Shown here piece by piece: positions 1-8,172 of a stretch of 64,000 bases of DNA. The DNA is from Sedimentitalea sp041224545 (GTDB lineage Bacteria > Pseudomonadota > Alphaproteobacteria > Rhodobacterales > Rhodobacteraceae): NCBI RefSeq assembly GCF_041224545.1, contig NZ_JBGFGP010000108.1, positions 1 through 64,000 of the forward strand, written 5' to 3'. Position numbers and translations under genes: made by a program. The number at the start of each line of letters is the position of its first letter. The stretch's first letter is position 1. The notes beneath the pieces are model-generated. The model was given only the letters and a program-made list of their open reading frames with translations. It was not told where the DNA came from and did not search any database.

Positions 1-255
1 TGAGCCCACAGCGGAAATCCTCATTTTTTGCTGCATGCGCTCGCAGCTCGGAAATTTCTGCAAGTGCTCAATCTCGCGTGCTGCAGGACGGCTCCAAATT
101 CGGTCATTTGAACATCGCGCAGCGAGGCTTGTCGGGGCAACTCACACATCGCGGACCAATGCTGGCGTTCGTTGTGTTCAATGGAATGTCCGCTTTCGAA
201 TCTTCTCGGTGGATGGCAAATGGACCTTTGCATCGCATCCATGCTATTGAGCTTT

Positions 256-1053
256 ATGCACAAATCGGTTCGCCATCAGACCATTCTGCCTGGAGTAGAC
301 GCGATCTCCATCAAGTCGGATCGCACATTCCCTCGCCATTCTCATGACGAGTTCGGGTTCGGATACATTGTCGATGGAGGACAGGAGAGTTGGAGTGGTC
401 ACGGTCTGGTGGCGGCGAAGGCAGGCGACACGATCACGGTGAACCCCGCCGAATTGCACGATGGAACTGGTCGCGACGGGCACCCGCGCCACTGGCGGAT
501 GTTGTATCTCGCTCCCGCTGCGCTTGCAGAATTCAGCGACATTCCGGTCGAGAGCGCGGAGTTCTCACTTCCGGTCAACAGGTCCAGACGGACTTTGAGG
601 CTGGCCGTGGAAGCTATCAAAGCCGTGACGCTTGGCCAGCCCGACCTGGAACATGCGGAGCAGCTCGTGATGCTGGCGCTTGCCGCTCAGCTTACGCCAA
701 ATCGTAGCGGCGACATCCCGAAGACCTCTCTCCGTTCGAAGGACGTCCAAACCGTCCTCGACATGATCTGCCAAGACTGGGGAGCACCTTTGTCACTCGC
801 TGATTTTGCGACCGCAACGAACGCTAGCAAGTTCCAGATTCTTCGCAGGTTTTCGCGCGAGTTGGGCACAACCCCACACGCCTATCTCACTCAACACCGC
901 GTCAAGCGGGCGAAGGACATGATCATGGCCGGATCATCGATTGCAGACACGGCCATTGCCTGCGGGTTCTCGGATCAGAGCCATCTGACCCGGACATTCT
1001 CCCGCCAGCTTGGTCTGACCCCAGGTTGCTTTGCTAGGCCAGCCATCCACTGA
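256..1053 (+). CDS. AraC-family transcriptional regulator
   Basis: A DNA-binding regulator of about 265 residues. The N-terminal third reads as an AraC-type cupin sensor domain (His-rich FPRHSHDEFGFGYI and the AGDTITVNPAELHDG turn); the C-terminal 100 residues hold two helix-turn-helix units, ending with the family signature around GFSDQSHLTRTFSRQLGLTPG. I choose the ATG at 256 because the alternative ATG at 172 adds 28 residues that do not look like the family N-terminus. The gene is followed at 65 bp by a B3/4-domain gene and a LysE exporter on the same strand, so its likely role is to control that pair in response to a small ligand such as an amino acid; the ligand cannot be read from sequence. 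Confidence 0.9.
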   Translation: MHKSVRHQTILPGVDAISIKSDRTFPRHSHDEFGFGYIVDGGQESWSGHGLVAAKAGDTITVNPAELHDGTGRDGHPRHWRMLYLAPAALAEFSDIPVESAEFSLPVNRSRRTLRLAVEAIKAVTLGQPDLEHAEQLVMLALAAQLTPNRSGDIPKTSLRSKDVQTVLDMICQDWGAPLSLADFATATNASKFQILRRFSRELGTTPHAYLTQHRVKRAKDMIMAGSSIADTAIACGFSDQSHLTRTFSRQLGLTPGCFARPAIH

Positions 1054-1118
1054 CCTGCAATATCCTTCAATATCAAGGCACGTCAGACGAATAGAGTATC
1101 CTCCAAAACGGGGGCAAA

Positions 1119-1841
1119 ATGCGCTTTCTCTATTCTCGATACATGCAACACACTTTCCCTGACAGGGTGACCGGGATCATTGAAGTGGACGGCATCCGGC
1201 CCGATGCCACGGTCTCGGCTGAGGTCGCAGAGCTGACCGCGCGGGCTCTTAAACGGCTGGAAACCGAAACAGAGGGAAGTCTTCCTGAGATTCAGGCTTG
1301 GCGGCGCGCCTATTCCACAATGGGTCTGAAGCCGACGCAGTATCGTTGTGCCTCAGAGGCTCTGCTGAGGCGATTGCGCAAGGATGGTTCGTTGCCCGAA
1401 TTGCATCCCCTGATCGACCTGTGCAACGCCGCCTCTGTGTCCTACGCCGTGCCCGTCGCGGTGTTCGATCTCGATCATGTGGCTGGTGATCTTGAGGTCA
1501 GACAGGCGAGCGGTGACGAGACCTACATCGCATTTTCCGGCGAGACCGAAACGCCAGACCCCGATGAGGTCATCTTCGCGGATGAGGACGGCTACGCCCA
1601 CGCACGCCGTTGGGCTAACCGTCAAAGCCGCAAATCGGCTGTGACCGCCAAGACGAAACGTGCCGTGATCGTTGCCGAAGCGCTGCATAAAGGCGGCGCA
1701 GAGGATGTAGCGGCGCTCACGAGGGAAATGTCGGGGATGATAGCGAACAGGTTCGGGGTGGCGGGGCAGACACAGCTGCTGCTGTCGCCGGATGCCTTCT
1801 ATGCCTGCGAGAATGCTGGAGACGGTGGTCATGTGGGTTGA
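1119..1841 (+). CDS. B3/4 domain-containing protein
   Basis: A 240-residue protein that matches the stand-alone B3/4 fold, the tRNA-binding/editing-like domain also found in the phenylalanyl-tRNA synthetase beta chain. Visible family features are the WRRAYSTMGLKPTQYRCASEALLRR stretch split around residues 67-90, the LHPLIDLCNAASVSYAVPVAVFDLD core (about 100-125) and the later GYAHARRWANRQSRKSA segment. The cellular role of free-standing B3/4 proteins is not settled; hydrolysis of mischarged tRNA or of odd amino acids has been suggested for the family. It overlaps the next gene, a LysE-type exporter, which supports a link to amino-acid handling. Confidence 0.85.
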   Translation: MRFLYSRYMQHTFPDRVTGIIEVDGIRPDATVSAEVAELTARALKRLETETEGSLPEIQAWRRAYSTMGLKPTQYRCASEALLRRLRKDGSLPELHPLIDLCNAASVSYAVPVAVFDLDHVAGDLEVRQASGDETYIAFSGETETPDPDEVIFADEDGYAHARRWANRQSRKSAVTAKTKRAVIVAEALHKGGAEDVAALTREMSGMIANRFGVAGQTQLLLSPDAFYACENAGDGGHVG

Positions 1842-2442
1842 ATTCCTGATTACCTCGCTGATCGTCGTTGTCGCGCCGGGCACAGGCGTGATCTACACTG
1901 TCGGTGTGGGCCTGGCCCGAGGCACGGCAGCTAGCTTTGCCGCCGCTGCGGGCTGCACCTGCGGAATCATTCCGCACATGGTGGCGGCCATCGCCGGACT
2001 TGCAGCGCTTCTGCATACCAGCGCGGTTCTGTTCCAGACCTTCAAATGGGCGGGCATTCTCTATCTGCTATATCTGGCTTGGTCGATCGTGAAGGACGAT
2101 GGACCTATCCAGTTCAAAATGGAAAGCAACGCTGGCCCGCTTCGCAAGGTCGCTGTGACGGGCTTCCTGATAAACATCCTGAACCCCAAGCTCTCGATCT
2201 TCTTTCTGGCGTTCCTGCTGCAATTCGTTCCTGCCGACACCCCCTCGCCATTGGCACAGATGTTCGTCTTGAGCGGGATATTCATGGCGATGACCTTTGC
2301 CGTCTTCATTTGCTACGGCGCGTTCGCCTCCAGAATCCGGCTCTATGTCCAGCGCACCCCGTCCGCCATTGCATGGCTCAAGCGGGGCTTCTCGGCGACT
2401 TTCCTGATGCTCGGCGCGAGATTGGCATTGGAAACGACTTAG
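1831..2442 (+). CDS. LysE-family amino-acid exporter
   Basis: An inner-membrane exporter of about 203 residues with six hydrophobic segments, typical for the LysE/RhtB superfamily. The first segment carries the PGTGVIYTVGVGLARG motif of the family and the NPKLSIFFLAFLLQF motif lies near residue 115. Of three in-frame ATGs (1792, 1813, 1831) I pick 1831, since GGAG sits 9 nt ahead of it and the protein then starts just before the first membrane helix. The start lies inside the end of the B3/4 gene, so the two are translationally coupled. Substrate is unknown. Confidence 0.85.
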   Translation: MWVEFLITSLIVVVAPGTGVIYTVGVGLARGTAASFAAAAGCTCGIIPHMVAAIAGLAALLHTSAVLFQTFKWAGILYLLYLAWSIVKDDGPIQFKMESNAGPLRKVAVTGFLINILNPKLSIFFLAFLLQFVPADTPSPLAQMFVLSGIFMAMTFAVFICYGAFASRIRLYVQRTPSAIAWLKRGFSATFLMLGARLALETT

Positions 2443-2725
2443 CCGGGAACTTCTAGATGGCCTTCCACGAAAGTTGACGTTAGCCGCAGCGCATCATTGC
2501 GGGAGGTAAGGGCTCACCTTCAGACTTCGCCACCCGGGGCACGAACATCAGCTGTTGATCTGTGAACGGCCGCACATTGATCAAGACATCATGAAATCAG
2601 AGATTTGGCAAATCTAGCGGATGACGGGTGTGGTTCGATCTGCCGCGTGGGCGCAGCTGCGCGGGCATTGGGCAGCGATGAGCCCATTTTACCGAATGCT
2701 GCGCGGCGCATGAAGGTCTGGTCTT

Positions 2726-3343
2726 TTACAAGGCTCGTTTCATCATGAATATGCCAAGTACTCCAAACAAAGTGCCAAAGAGCGCTTCACTGGTCTTTTC
2801 AAATTTCTGATAAAGGCCTCGTGCGCGGCCTGTGGAAGACAGCCAGCCATATGTTCCGTAGATCGCAAAGATGATGATTGCCGACCCTGTTGTGAACAAC
2901 AATAGAAGTGACCAATCGGTGATCGCAGGCCCGACGAACGTAGAAAGCGATGCCCAAAGCAGAGCAACCTTGGGGTTGGTCGATGTGACGGTCAGGCCAT
3001 GTAAGAAGTCCTGCCATACCCCGCGCCCCTTGCTAGGCGCGATCTGTCCGCCTTTTCCGGTGAGCGCGGCTCGCCATCCTTTGACACCAAGCCACAGAAG
3101 ATATGCTCCACCGAATAGCCCCATGACGCGCAGGAGAACCGGGTAAGCCTCAAACAAAGTCCCAAGTCCTACCGCCGTGAGAAATGACCATAAGAACGCG
3201 CCACAGGCCAAGCCTGCCGCGACTATCAATGCGGCGTTCCTACCCGATCCAAGGCCACGGGATGCCACGGCAACGAGGTTTGGTCCGGGCGAGATCGCCG
3301 CAGTGGCGAGGGCGGCCCAAGCTGTTAGAATAAGTGAAATCAT
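2726..3343 (-). CDS. LysE-family translocator
   Basis: A 205-residue membrane protein of the LysE/RhtB superfamily. It has the N-terminal ISPGPNLVAVASRGLGSG motif, the middle NPKVALLWASL motif and about six membrane helices. Its start codon overlaps the stop of the upstream ABM-domain gene by 4 nt (ATGA), and that gene overlaps the NIPSNAP gene in the same way, so the three form one coupled operon read leftwards from the ArsR divergent promoter. It is only about 32 percent similar by eye to the LysE at 1831-2442 and is not a recent copy. The operon suggests export of a small organic compound; the substrate is not known. Confidence 0.88.
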   Translation of the reverse strand: MISLILTAWAALATAAISPGPNLVAVASRGLGSGRNAALIVAAGLACGAFLWSFLTAVGLGTLFEAYPVLLRVMGLFGGAYLLWLGVKGWRAALTGKGGQIAPSKGRGVWQDFLHGLTVTSTNPKVALLWASLSTFVGPAITDWSLLLLFTTGSAIIIFAIYGTYGWLSSTGRARGLYQKFEKTSEALFGTLFGVLGIFMMKRAL

Positions 3344-3684
3344 GAGTGGACCTTTTTACTGTCTCTTGGAGCTTGAGCGCGATCAAACATGCCGTAGTCA
3401 CGGATGACGCTAGCGATGCGCAGGCGGTAGCCGTCGAAAACGCCACCTCTCCCTTTCGTCTGCACCCCGCGATGCGCGTTCAGATTGCGCCAGCGCGCAA
3501 TCGCTTCCTCGTCTTCGAAGAACGAAAGGGAGAGTATTTTGCGCGGATCGGCAAGGCTCTGAAACCGTTCGACCGAGATGAAACCCTCGATATCATCCAG
3601 CAGCGGTTTCATCTCAGCGGCGATATCGAGATAATCACCCTTGCGGCCCTCTGCTGGTTCGACTTCGAAAATCACTGCGATCAT
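3340..3684 (-). CDS. ABM-domain (antibiotic biosynthesis monooxygenase-like) protein
   Basis: A 114-residue dimeric alpha-beta barrel type protein. It begins MIAVIFEVEPAEG and has the IEGFISVERFQSLADPRKIL strand and the AIARWRNLNAHR helix of ABM-fold proteins. The ATG at 3684 overlaps the NIPSNAP stop (ATGA); a start at 3723 would add a basic, low-complexity extension and is less likely. Family members range from cofactor-free monooxygenases and haem-degrading enzymes to proteins with no known activity. Here it sits between NIPSNAP and LysE genes under an ArsR-type regulator, which suggests a detoxification or modification step on a small compound, but this is inference. Confidence 0.82.
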   Translation of the reverse strand: MIAVIFEVEPAEGRKGDYLDIAAEMKPLLDDIEGFISVERFQSLADPRKILSLSFFEDEEAIARWRNLNAHRGVQTKGRGGVFDGYRLRIASVIRDYGMFDRAQAPRDSKKVHS

Positions 3685-4004
3685 GCGCCATCTCCATGCG
3701 GGGCCGACGCGAGCTTGAGCCATGTCCGATCCTCACGGAGCAGAAATTTCTCTTTCTGGGCGAACTCATAGTTCTCACGGCCCAGCGGGTCCGCCGACAA
3801 TCGCGACCGATAGGCTTCATAATCGGCAAGGCTTTCAACGTTATAGATGCCGTAGGCCAGCGTCGAAGACCCTTCATGGGGCGCGTAATAGCCGATCAGG
3901 TCAGCGCCACAGCGCGGGATCGCCTGTCCCCAGTTGCGGGAATATTCTTCAAACAGGGCCTTCTTGGTTGGGTCGATCTGGTAGCGAATGATACAGGTCA
4001 ACAT
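3681..4004 (-). CDS. NIPSNAP-family protein
   Basis: A 107-residue protein of the NIPSNAP/dimeric alpha-beta barrel type. The MLTCIIRYQIDP start, the GADLIGYYAPHEGSS segment and the YEAYRSRLSADPLG helix are characteristic. It is the first gene of the leftward operon NIPSNAP-ABM-LysE, 74 bp from the divergent ArsR gene. Biochemical function of bacterial NIPSNAP proteins is not known. Confidence 0.85.
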   Translation of the reverse strand: MLTCIIRYQIDPTKKALFEEYSRNWGQAIPRCGADLIGYYAPHEGSSTLAYGIYNVESLADYEAYRSRLSADPLGRENYEFAQKEKFLLREDRTWLKLASAPHGDGA

Positions 4005-4060
4005 AGCGGAATCCTTTCAGTGTGTTTTCTATGGCCTACCGGATTGCGACAACCGAATGC

Positions 4061-4076
4061 TTCGATTAAGATCGAA
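4061..4076. promoter_or_regulatory. Palindromic operator candidate between NIPSNAP and ArsR genes
   Basis: TTCGAT-TAAG-ATCGAA is a perfect 6-bp dyad ending 2 nt before the ArsR-type start codon, inside the 74-bp divergent promoter region. Its position fits an autoregulatory operator for the ArsR repressor, which would also cover the leftward promoter. Confidence 0.5.
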
Positions 4077-4078
4077 CC

Positions 4079-4762
4079 ATGAAAGAAGGCCCTGATATTG
4101 CACATGTAGCCGCGCTGATTGGTGATCCCGCCCGTGCCAACATGCTGACAGCATTAATGAGCGGGAAAGCCCTGACCGTGAGCGAATTGGCAGAGGAAGC
4201 AGGCGTTACCATCCAGACAGCCAGCTCTCACCTGTCCAAGCTTGATGACGGCGGTTTGCTGCGCCCTCGCAAACAAGGGCGACACAAATATTTTTCTCTC
4301 GCAAATGAAGACGTTGCGCATGTTCTGGAAGGTTTGATGGGTTTGGCAGCAGGATCAGGCCATCTGCGTAAGCGCACCGGGCCAAAAGACGCCGCATTGC
4401 GACAGGCACGCGTCTGCTACAATCATCTTGCAGGTGATATGGGCACGCAAATGTTCGACAGCTTGATAGCGCAAGGCCACCTGACCCTTGTTGGCGACGA
4501 CCTAAATCTAACGCGTTCCGGCCAAGCCTTTGTAACAGAATTCGGAATTGATTTAGCAGAACTGCGCAAAAACAAATCTCCGCTTTGCCGTGAATGTTTG
4601 GACTGGAGCGAGCGCAGATCACATCTGGCGGGTAGTATTGGTCGCGCGTTCCTTAACCGGTTTGAAGACCTGTCGTGGGCCAAGCGCGATCAGAAAACGC
4701 GCGTGGTTTCGTTCTCGACAAATGGAGCCAAAGAATTTGAGCGACTGTTTTCTGTTGGTTAA
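4079..4762 (+). CDS. ArsR-type winged-helix transcriptional regulator
   Basis: A 227-residue regulator. Residues about 10-85 form an ArsR winged helix (IGDPARANMLTALMSGKALT, then recognition helix TIQTASSHLSKLDDGGLL). The C-terminal 120 residues are an extension seen in larger ArsR-like proteins and carry a CRECLDWSERRSHLAG segment near residue 173, with two cysteines that could serve metal or redox sensing. It is read divergently from the NIPSNAP-ABM-LysE operon with a palindrome in the shared promoter, so it probably represses both units. Codon use is slightly less GC-rich than in neighbours. The inducer is not known. Confidence 0.88.
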   Translation: MKEGPDIAHVAALIGDPARANMLTALMSGKALTVSELAEEAGVTIQTASSHLSKLDDGGLLRPRKQGRHKYFSLANEDVAHVLEGLMGLAAGSGHLRKRTGPKDAALRQARVCYNHLAGDMGTQMFDSLIAQGHLTLVGDDLNLTRSGQAFVTEFGIDLAELRKNKSPLCRECLDWSERRSHLAGSIGRAFLNRFEDLSWAKRDQKTRVVSFSTNGAKEFERLFSVG

Positions 4763-5104
4763 GCTTCTCTAAAACAGGAAACCTGACATTGGCGCAGCCG
4801 CAGCGAAAGCCCGTTTTGTCCTGCATAGCAGACGCGGTTTTCCGGCACAATGGGTCAGCTATGCTTGACGGATGGGGTGGACATATCTGACGCTTTTGCC
4901 GGTCGGGCGCGGGAATGCCTCGCACAGTGAGTCAAAGATCTCTGGAATCTGACACGTGCATTGAGAGCGTGGATGGCAGCAGGCATGCCGGCACTTGCCT
5001 CATAGGAAAATAATATTCATATTGGTTGCAGTAACGCTATTCCGGTGCTAATCTGACCCCGTCACCCGTACCGGGAAGAATCAAGAAAATGGAGCGAGAC
5101 CAGA
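4763..5104. other. 342-bp intergenic region upstream of mgsA
   Basis: No gene is visible. The right end is AT-rich around 5008-5050 (AATAATATTCATATTGG) and should hold the promoter of the mgsABC-gmaS operon. A purine-rich ribosome-binding site (GGAGCGAG) lies at about 5091-5098. No clear operator dyad was found. Confidence 0.5.
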
Positions 5105-6034
5105 ATGTGCGGAATTGTCGGACTGTTCCTGAAGGACAAGGCGCTTGAGCCTCAACTGGGCGCGCTGCTCACAGATATGCTGATCACGATGACCGATCGC
5201 GGCCCGGACAGCGCCGGGATTGCCATCTACGGAAACGAAAATCGCGCGGCCTCGAAATTGACCGTGCAGGCCGAAGATGGCGATACCGCCTTTGACGGGC
5301 TGGCCGACAGGCTCGGCGCGGCCATTGACGGCGAGGTCGGCCTCAGCCGCAATGACACCCACGCCGTGCTGACCGTTCCGGCGGGCAAGGCGGAAGCGGC
5401 GCGCGTGGCCCTGCGCGAGATCGCGCCGGACGTGCGCATCATGTCCTTTGGCGACACGCTGGAGATCTATAAGGAGGTCGGCCTGCCCAAGGAGGTGGCG
5501 GACCGCTTCGACCTGTCGTCCATGTCCGGCACCCACGGCATTGGCCACACCCGCATGGCGACCGAAAGCGCGGTAACCACACTGGGTGCACACCCGTTCA
5601 ACACCGGTTCCGATCAGTGCCTCGTGCATAATGGTTCGCTGTCGAACCACAACTCGCTGCGTCGCAAGCTGCAGCGCGAGGGGATCCATATCGAAACCCA
5701 GAACGACACCGAGGTCGGTGCCGCCTACCTGACGTGGAAGATGCAGAACGGGGCGACCCTGGGCGAGGCGCTGGAGGCGTCGCTGGATGATCTTGACGGG
5801 TTCTTCAACTTCGTAGTCGGCACCAAGGACGGTTTTGGCGTCGTACGCGACCCGATCGCCTGCAAACCCGCTGTCATGGCGGAAACCGATCAATACGTGG
5901 CCTTCGGTTCGGAATATCGCGCGCTGGTCAACCTGCCGGGCATCGAAAACGCCCGTGTCTGGGAGCCCGAGCCCGCGACCGTGTATTTCTGGACCCATGC
6001 CGAGGCCAGCAACCCGAACAAGAAGGCGGCATAA
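5105..6034 (+). CDS. mgsA: N-methylglutamate synthase subunit A (class II glutamine amidotransferase, GlxB-like)
   Basis: A 309-residue class II glutamine amidotransferase. The mature N-terminus would be Cys2 in MCGIVGLF, the catalytic nucleophile, and the fold-specific RGPDSAGIAIYGN, GHTRMATESAVTT and HNGSLSNHNSLRR motifs are present. In the family this subunit releases ammonia or shuttles the amine from glutamine or gamma-glutamylmethylamide to the FMN subunit. It is the first of four closely packed genes (next start 0 nt away). The same trio is called glxBCD in rhizobia and mgsABC in methylamine users; the downstream gmaS-like gene and nearby tdm favour the methylamine role. Confidence 0.82.
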   Translation: MCGIVGLFLKDKALEPQLGALLTDMLITMTDRGPDSAGIAIYGNENRAASKLTVQAEDGDTAFDGLADRLGAAIDGEVGLSRNDTHAVLTVPAGKAEAARVALREIAPDVRIMSFGDTLEIYKEVGLPKEVADRFDLSSMSGTHGIGHTRMATESAVTTLGAHPFNTGSDQCLVHNGSLSNHNSLRRKLQREGIHIETQNDTEVGAAYLTWKMQNGATLGEALEASLDDLDGFFNFVVGTKDGFGVVRDPIACKPAVMAETDQYVAFGSEYRALVNLPGIENARVWEPEPATVYFWTHAEASNPNKKAA

Positions 6035-6712
6035 ATGCAGACCTATGATCTACAGGCCAACAGCCTGCGCGAGCTGAACGCCACGCTGCATGCGCAGGCG
6101 GCGGACACCAACCAGACCGCCTGGGAAATCGTCAACCCCCGTGGCAGCCACGCCATCGCCGTCGGGCTCGACGCCCCGATCGAAGTCGACGTGAGAGGCT
6201 CGACCGGCTATTACTGTGCCGGCATGAACAAGCAGGCCACCGTGCATGTGCATGGCTCGGCCGGCCCCGGCGTGGCCGAGAACATGATGTCCGGCACCGT
6301 GGTCATCGAAGGTGACGCCAGCCAATATGCCGGTGCCACCGGTCATGGCGGATTGCTGGTGATCAAGGGCAACGCCTCTTCGCGCTGTGGCATCTCGATG
6401 AAGGGTATCGACATCGTCGTGCATGGCAACGTGGGCCATATGTCCGCCTTCATGGCGCAATCCGGCAACCTCGTCGTCTGTGGCGACGCGGGCGACGCGC
6501 TTGGCGACTCGATCTACGAGGCCCGGCTGTTCGTGCGCGGATCGGTCAAGTCGCTCGGTGCGGATTGCATCGAGAAAGAGATGCGTCCCGAGCATCTGGA
6601 CATCCTGCGCGACCTGCTGGAACGCGCCGGAAGCGACGCCAAGCCGGAAGAGTTCAAACGCTATGGTTCGGCGCGCCAGCTCTACAATTTCAAAGTCGAC
6701 AACGCATATTGA
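6035..6712 (+). CDS. mgsB: N-methylglutamate synthase subunit B (GltB C-terminal GXGXG-domain, GlxC-like)
   Basis: A 225-residue protein consisting of the glutamate synthase C-terminal beta-helix domain. Repeated GXXGXXXG-type turns are visible, such as HGSAGPGVAENMMSGTVVIEGDAS and GATGHGGLLVIKGNASSRCG (residues about 72-125), then VHGNVGHMSAFMAQSGNLVVCGDAGDALGDS. This domain forms the structural side of the ammonia channel in GltB; here it is a separate subunit. It starts directly after the mgsA stop and ends 13 bp before mgsC. Confidence 0.85.
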   Translation: MQTYDLQANSLRELNATLHAQAADTNQTAWEIVNPRGSHAIAVGLDAPIEVDVRGSTGYYCAGMNKQATVHVHGSAGPGVAENMMSGTVVIEGDASQYAGATGHGGLLVIKGNASSRCGISMKGIDIVVHGNVGHMSAFMAQSGNLVVCGDAGDALGDSIYEARLFVRGSVKSLGADCIEKEMRPEHLDILRDLLERAGSDAKPEEFKRYGSARQLYNFKVDNAY

Positions 6713-6725
6713 GGGAGACCAGACC

Positions 6726-8066
6726 GTGAAAGACATCAAGGATAAGCGTCCCCCACAGACGGTGCCCATCCAGTCGGCGACCTTTTCGAACCCGATCAAT
6801 GCCGAGATCCGGCGCGCAGCCGCAACCGGCATCTATGACATTCGTGGCGGCGGCGCCAAGCGACGGGTGCCGCATTTCGACGACCTTCTGTTTCTTGGCG
6901 CATCGGTGTCGCGCTACCCGCTCGAAGGCTATCGCGAAAAATGCGACACCAAGGTAACGCTTGGAACCCGGTTCGCAAAAAAGCCGATCGAACTCGAAAT
7001 CCCGATCACCATTGCCGGCATGTCCTTTGGCGCTCTCTCGGGGCGTGCCAAAGAGGCCCTGGGCCGCGGTGCCTCGGCGGCGGGCACGTCAACCACCACC
7101 GGCGACGGTGGCATGACCCCCGAAGAACGCGGCCATTCCACCAAGCTGGTCTATCAATACCTGCCGTCGCGCTATGGCATGAACCCTGACGACCTGCGCA
7201 AGGCGGATGCCATCGAAGTCGTGGTCGGCCAGGGCGCAAAGCCCGGAGGCGGTGGCATGCTGCTCGGTCAGAAGATCTCGGACCGCGTTGCCGAGATGCG
7301 CAACCTTCCCAAGGGTATCGACCAGCGGTCCGCCTGCCGGCACCCGGACTGGACCGGTCCGGACGATCTCGAGATCAAGATCCTCGAACTGCGCGAAATC
7401 ACCGCGTGGGAAAAGCCGATCTATGTCAAGGTCGGTGGCACCCGCCCCTACTATGACACCGCGCTGGCGGTGAAGGCCGGGGCCGACGTCGTGGTGCTCG
7501 ACGGGATGCAGGGCGGCACCGCGGCAACGCAGGATGTGTTCATCGAACATGTGGGACTGCCGACGCTGGCCTGTATACGTCCCGCCGTTCAGGCGCTCCA
7601 GGATCTCGGCGTGCACCGCGAGGTTCAGTTGATCGTATCCGGCGGCATCCGCAGCGGGGCGGACGTAGCCAAGGCCATGGCGTTGGGGGCGGATGCGGTT
7701 GCCATCGGCACCGCCGCTCTGATCGCTCTGGGCGATAACGACCCGCAATGGGAAGCCGAATACCAGAAGCTGGGCACCACGGCAGGCGCATATGACGACT
7801 GGCACGAGGGTCTCGACCCGGCCGGGATCACCACCCAGGACGCCGAATTGCAGAAACGGCTGGACCCGGTGGAAGCGGGACGCCATCTGCGCAACTATCT
7901 CAGTGTGATGACGCTCGAGGCGCAGACGATTGCCCGGGCCTGCGGCCACAACAATCTGCACAACCTGGAACCCGAGGACTTGTGCGCGCTGACGATGGAA
8001 GCCGCCGCCATGGCCCGTGTGCCGCTCGCCGGCACCGATTGGTATCCCGGCAAACCCGGCTTCTGA
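6726..8066 (+). CDS. mgsC: N-methylglutamate synthase subunit C (FMN-binding glutamate synthase domain, GlxD-like)
   Basis: A 446-residue FMN-binding alpha/beta-barrel of the glutamate synthase (GltB central domain) family. Motifs include IAGMSFGALSGRAKEALGRG, GAKPGGGGMLLGQKIS, YVKVGGTRPYYDTALAVKAG, LDGMQGGTAATQD and VSGGIRSGADVAKAMALGADAV, which bind FMN and 2-oxoglutarate/glutamate. I place the start at the GTG at 6726, preceded by GAGGGAGA at 6711-6718, because the sequence upstream of it in this frame is a shadow of mgsB. With MgsA and MgsB it should make N-methylglutamate from glutamate and monomethylamine (or from gamma-glutamylmethylamide). A GlxD role in glutamate-type synthesis remains possible. 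Confidence 0.83.
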   Translation: MKDIKDKRPPQTVPIQSATFSNPINAEIRRAAATGIYDIRGGGAKRRVPHFDDLLFLGASVSRYPLEGYREKCDTKVTLGTRFAKKPIELEIPITIAGMSFGALSGRAKEALGRGASAAGTSTTTGDGGMTPEERGHSTKLVYQYLPSRYGMNPDDLRKADAIEVVVGQGAKPGGGGMLLGQKISDRVAEMRNLPKGIDQRSACRHPDWTGPDDLEIKILELREITAWEKPIYVKVGGTRPYYDTALAVKAGADVVVLDGMQGGTAATQDVFIEHVGLPTLACIRPAVQALQDLGVHREVQLIVSGGIRSGADVAKAMALGADAVAIGTAALIALGDNDPQWEAEYQKLGTTAGAYDDWHEGLDPAGITTQDAELQKRLDPVEAGRHLRNYLSVMTLEAQTIARACGHNNLHNLEPEDLCALTMEAAAMARVPLAGTDWYPGKPGF

Positions 8067-8172
8067 CACAGCACGGCGCGGCCTCACACCGGGGTCGCGT
8101 CGTTTCACGAGAGATGGTGCGCGGGTTAACTGACGGCCATCGCGAAATAATTCGACAGAGAGGATGACACAC

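Noticed and set aside
6423..6725. N-terminal extension of mgsC inside mgsB
   Set aside because: The first 100 codons of that long frame are the alternate frame of mgsB; the GTG at 6726 with a good ribosome-binding site is the true start.
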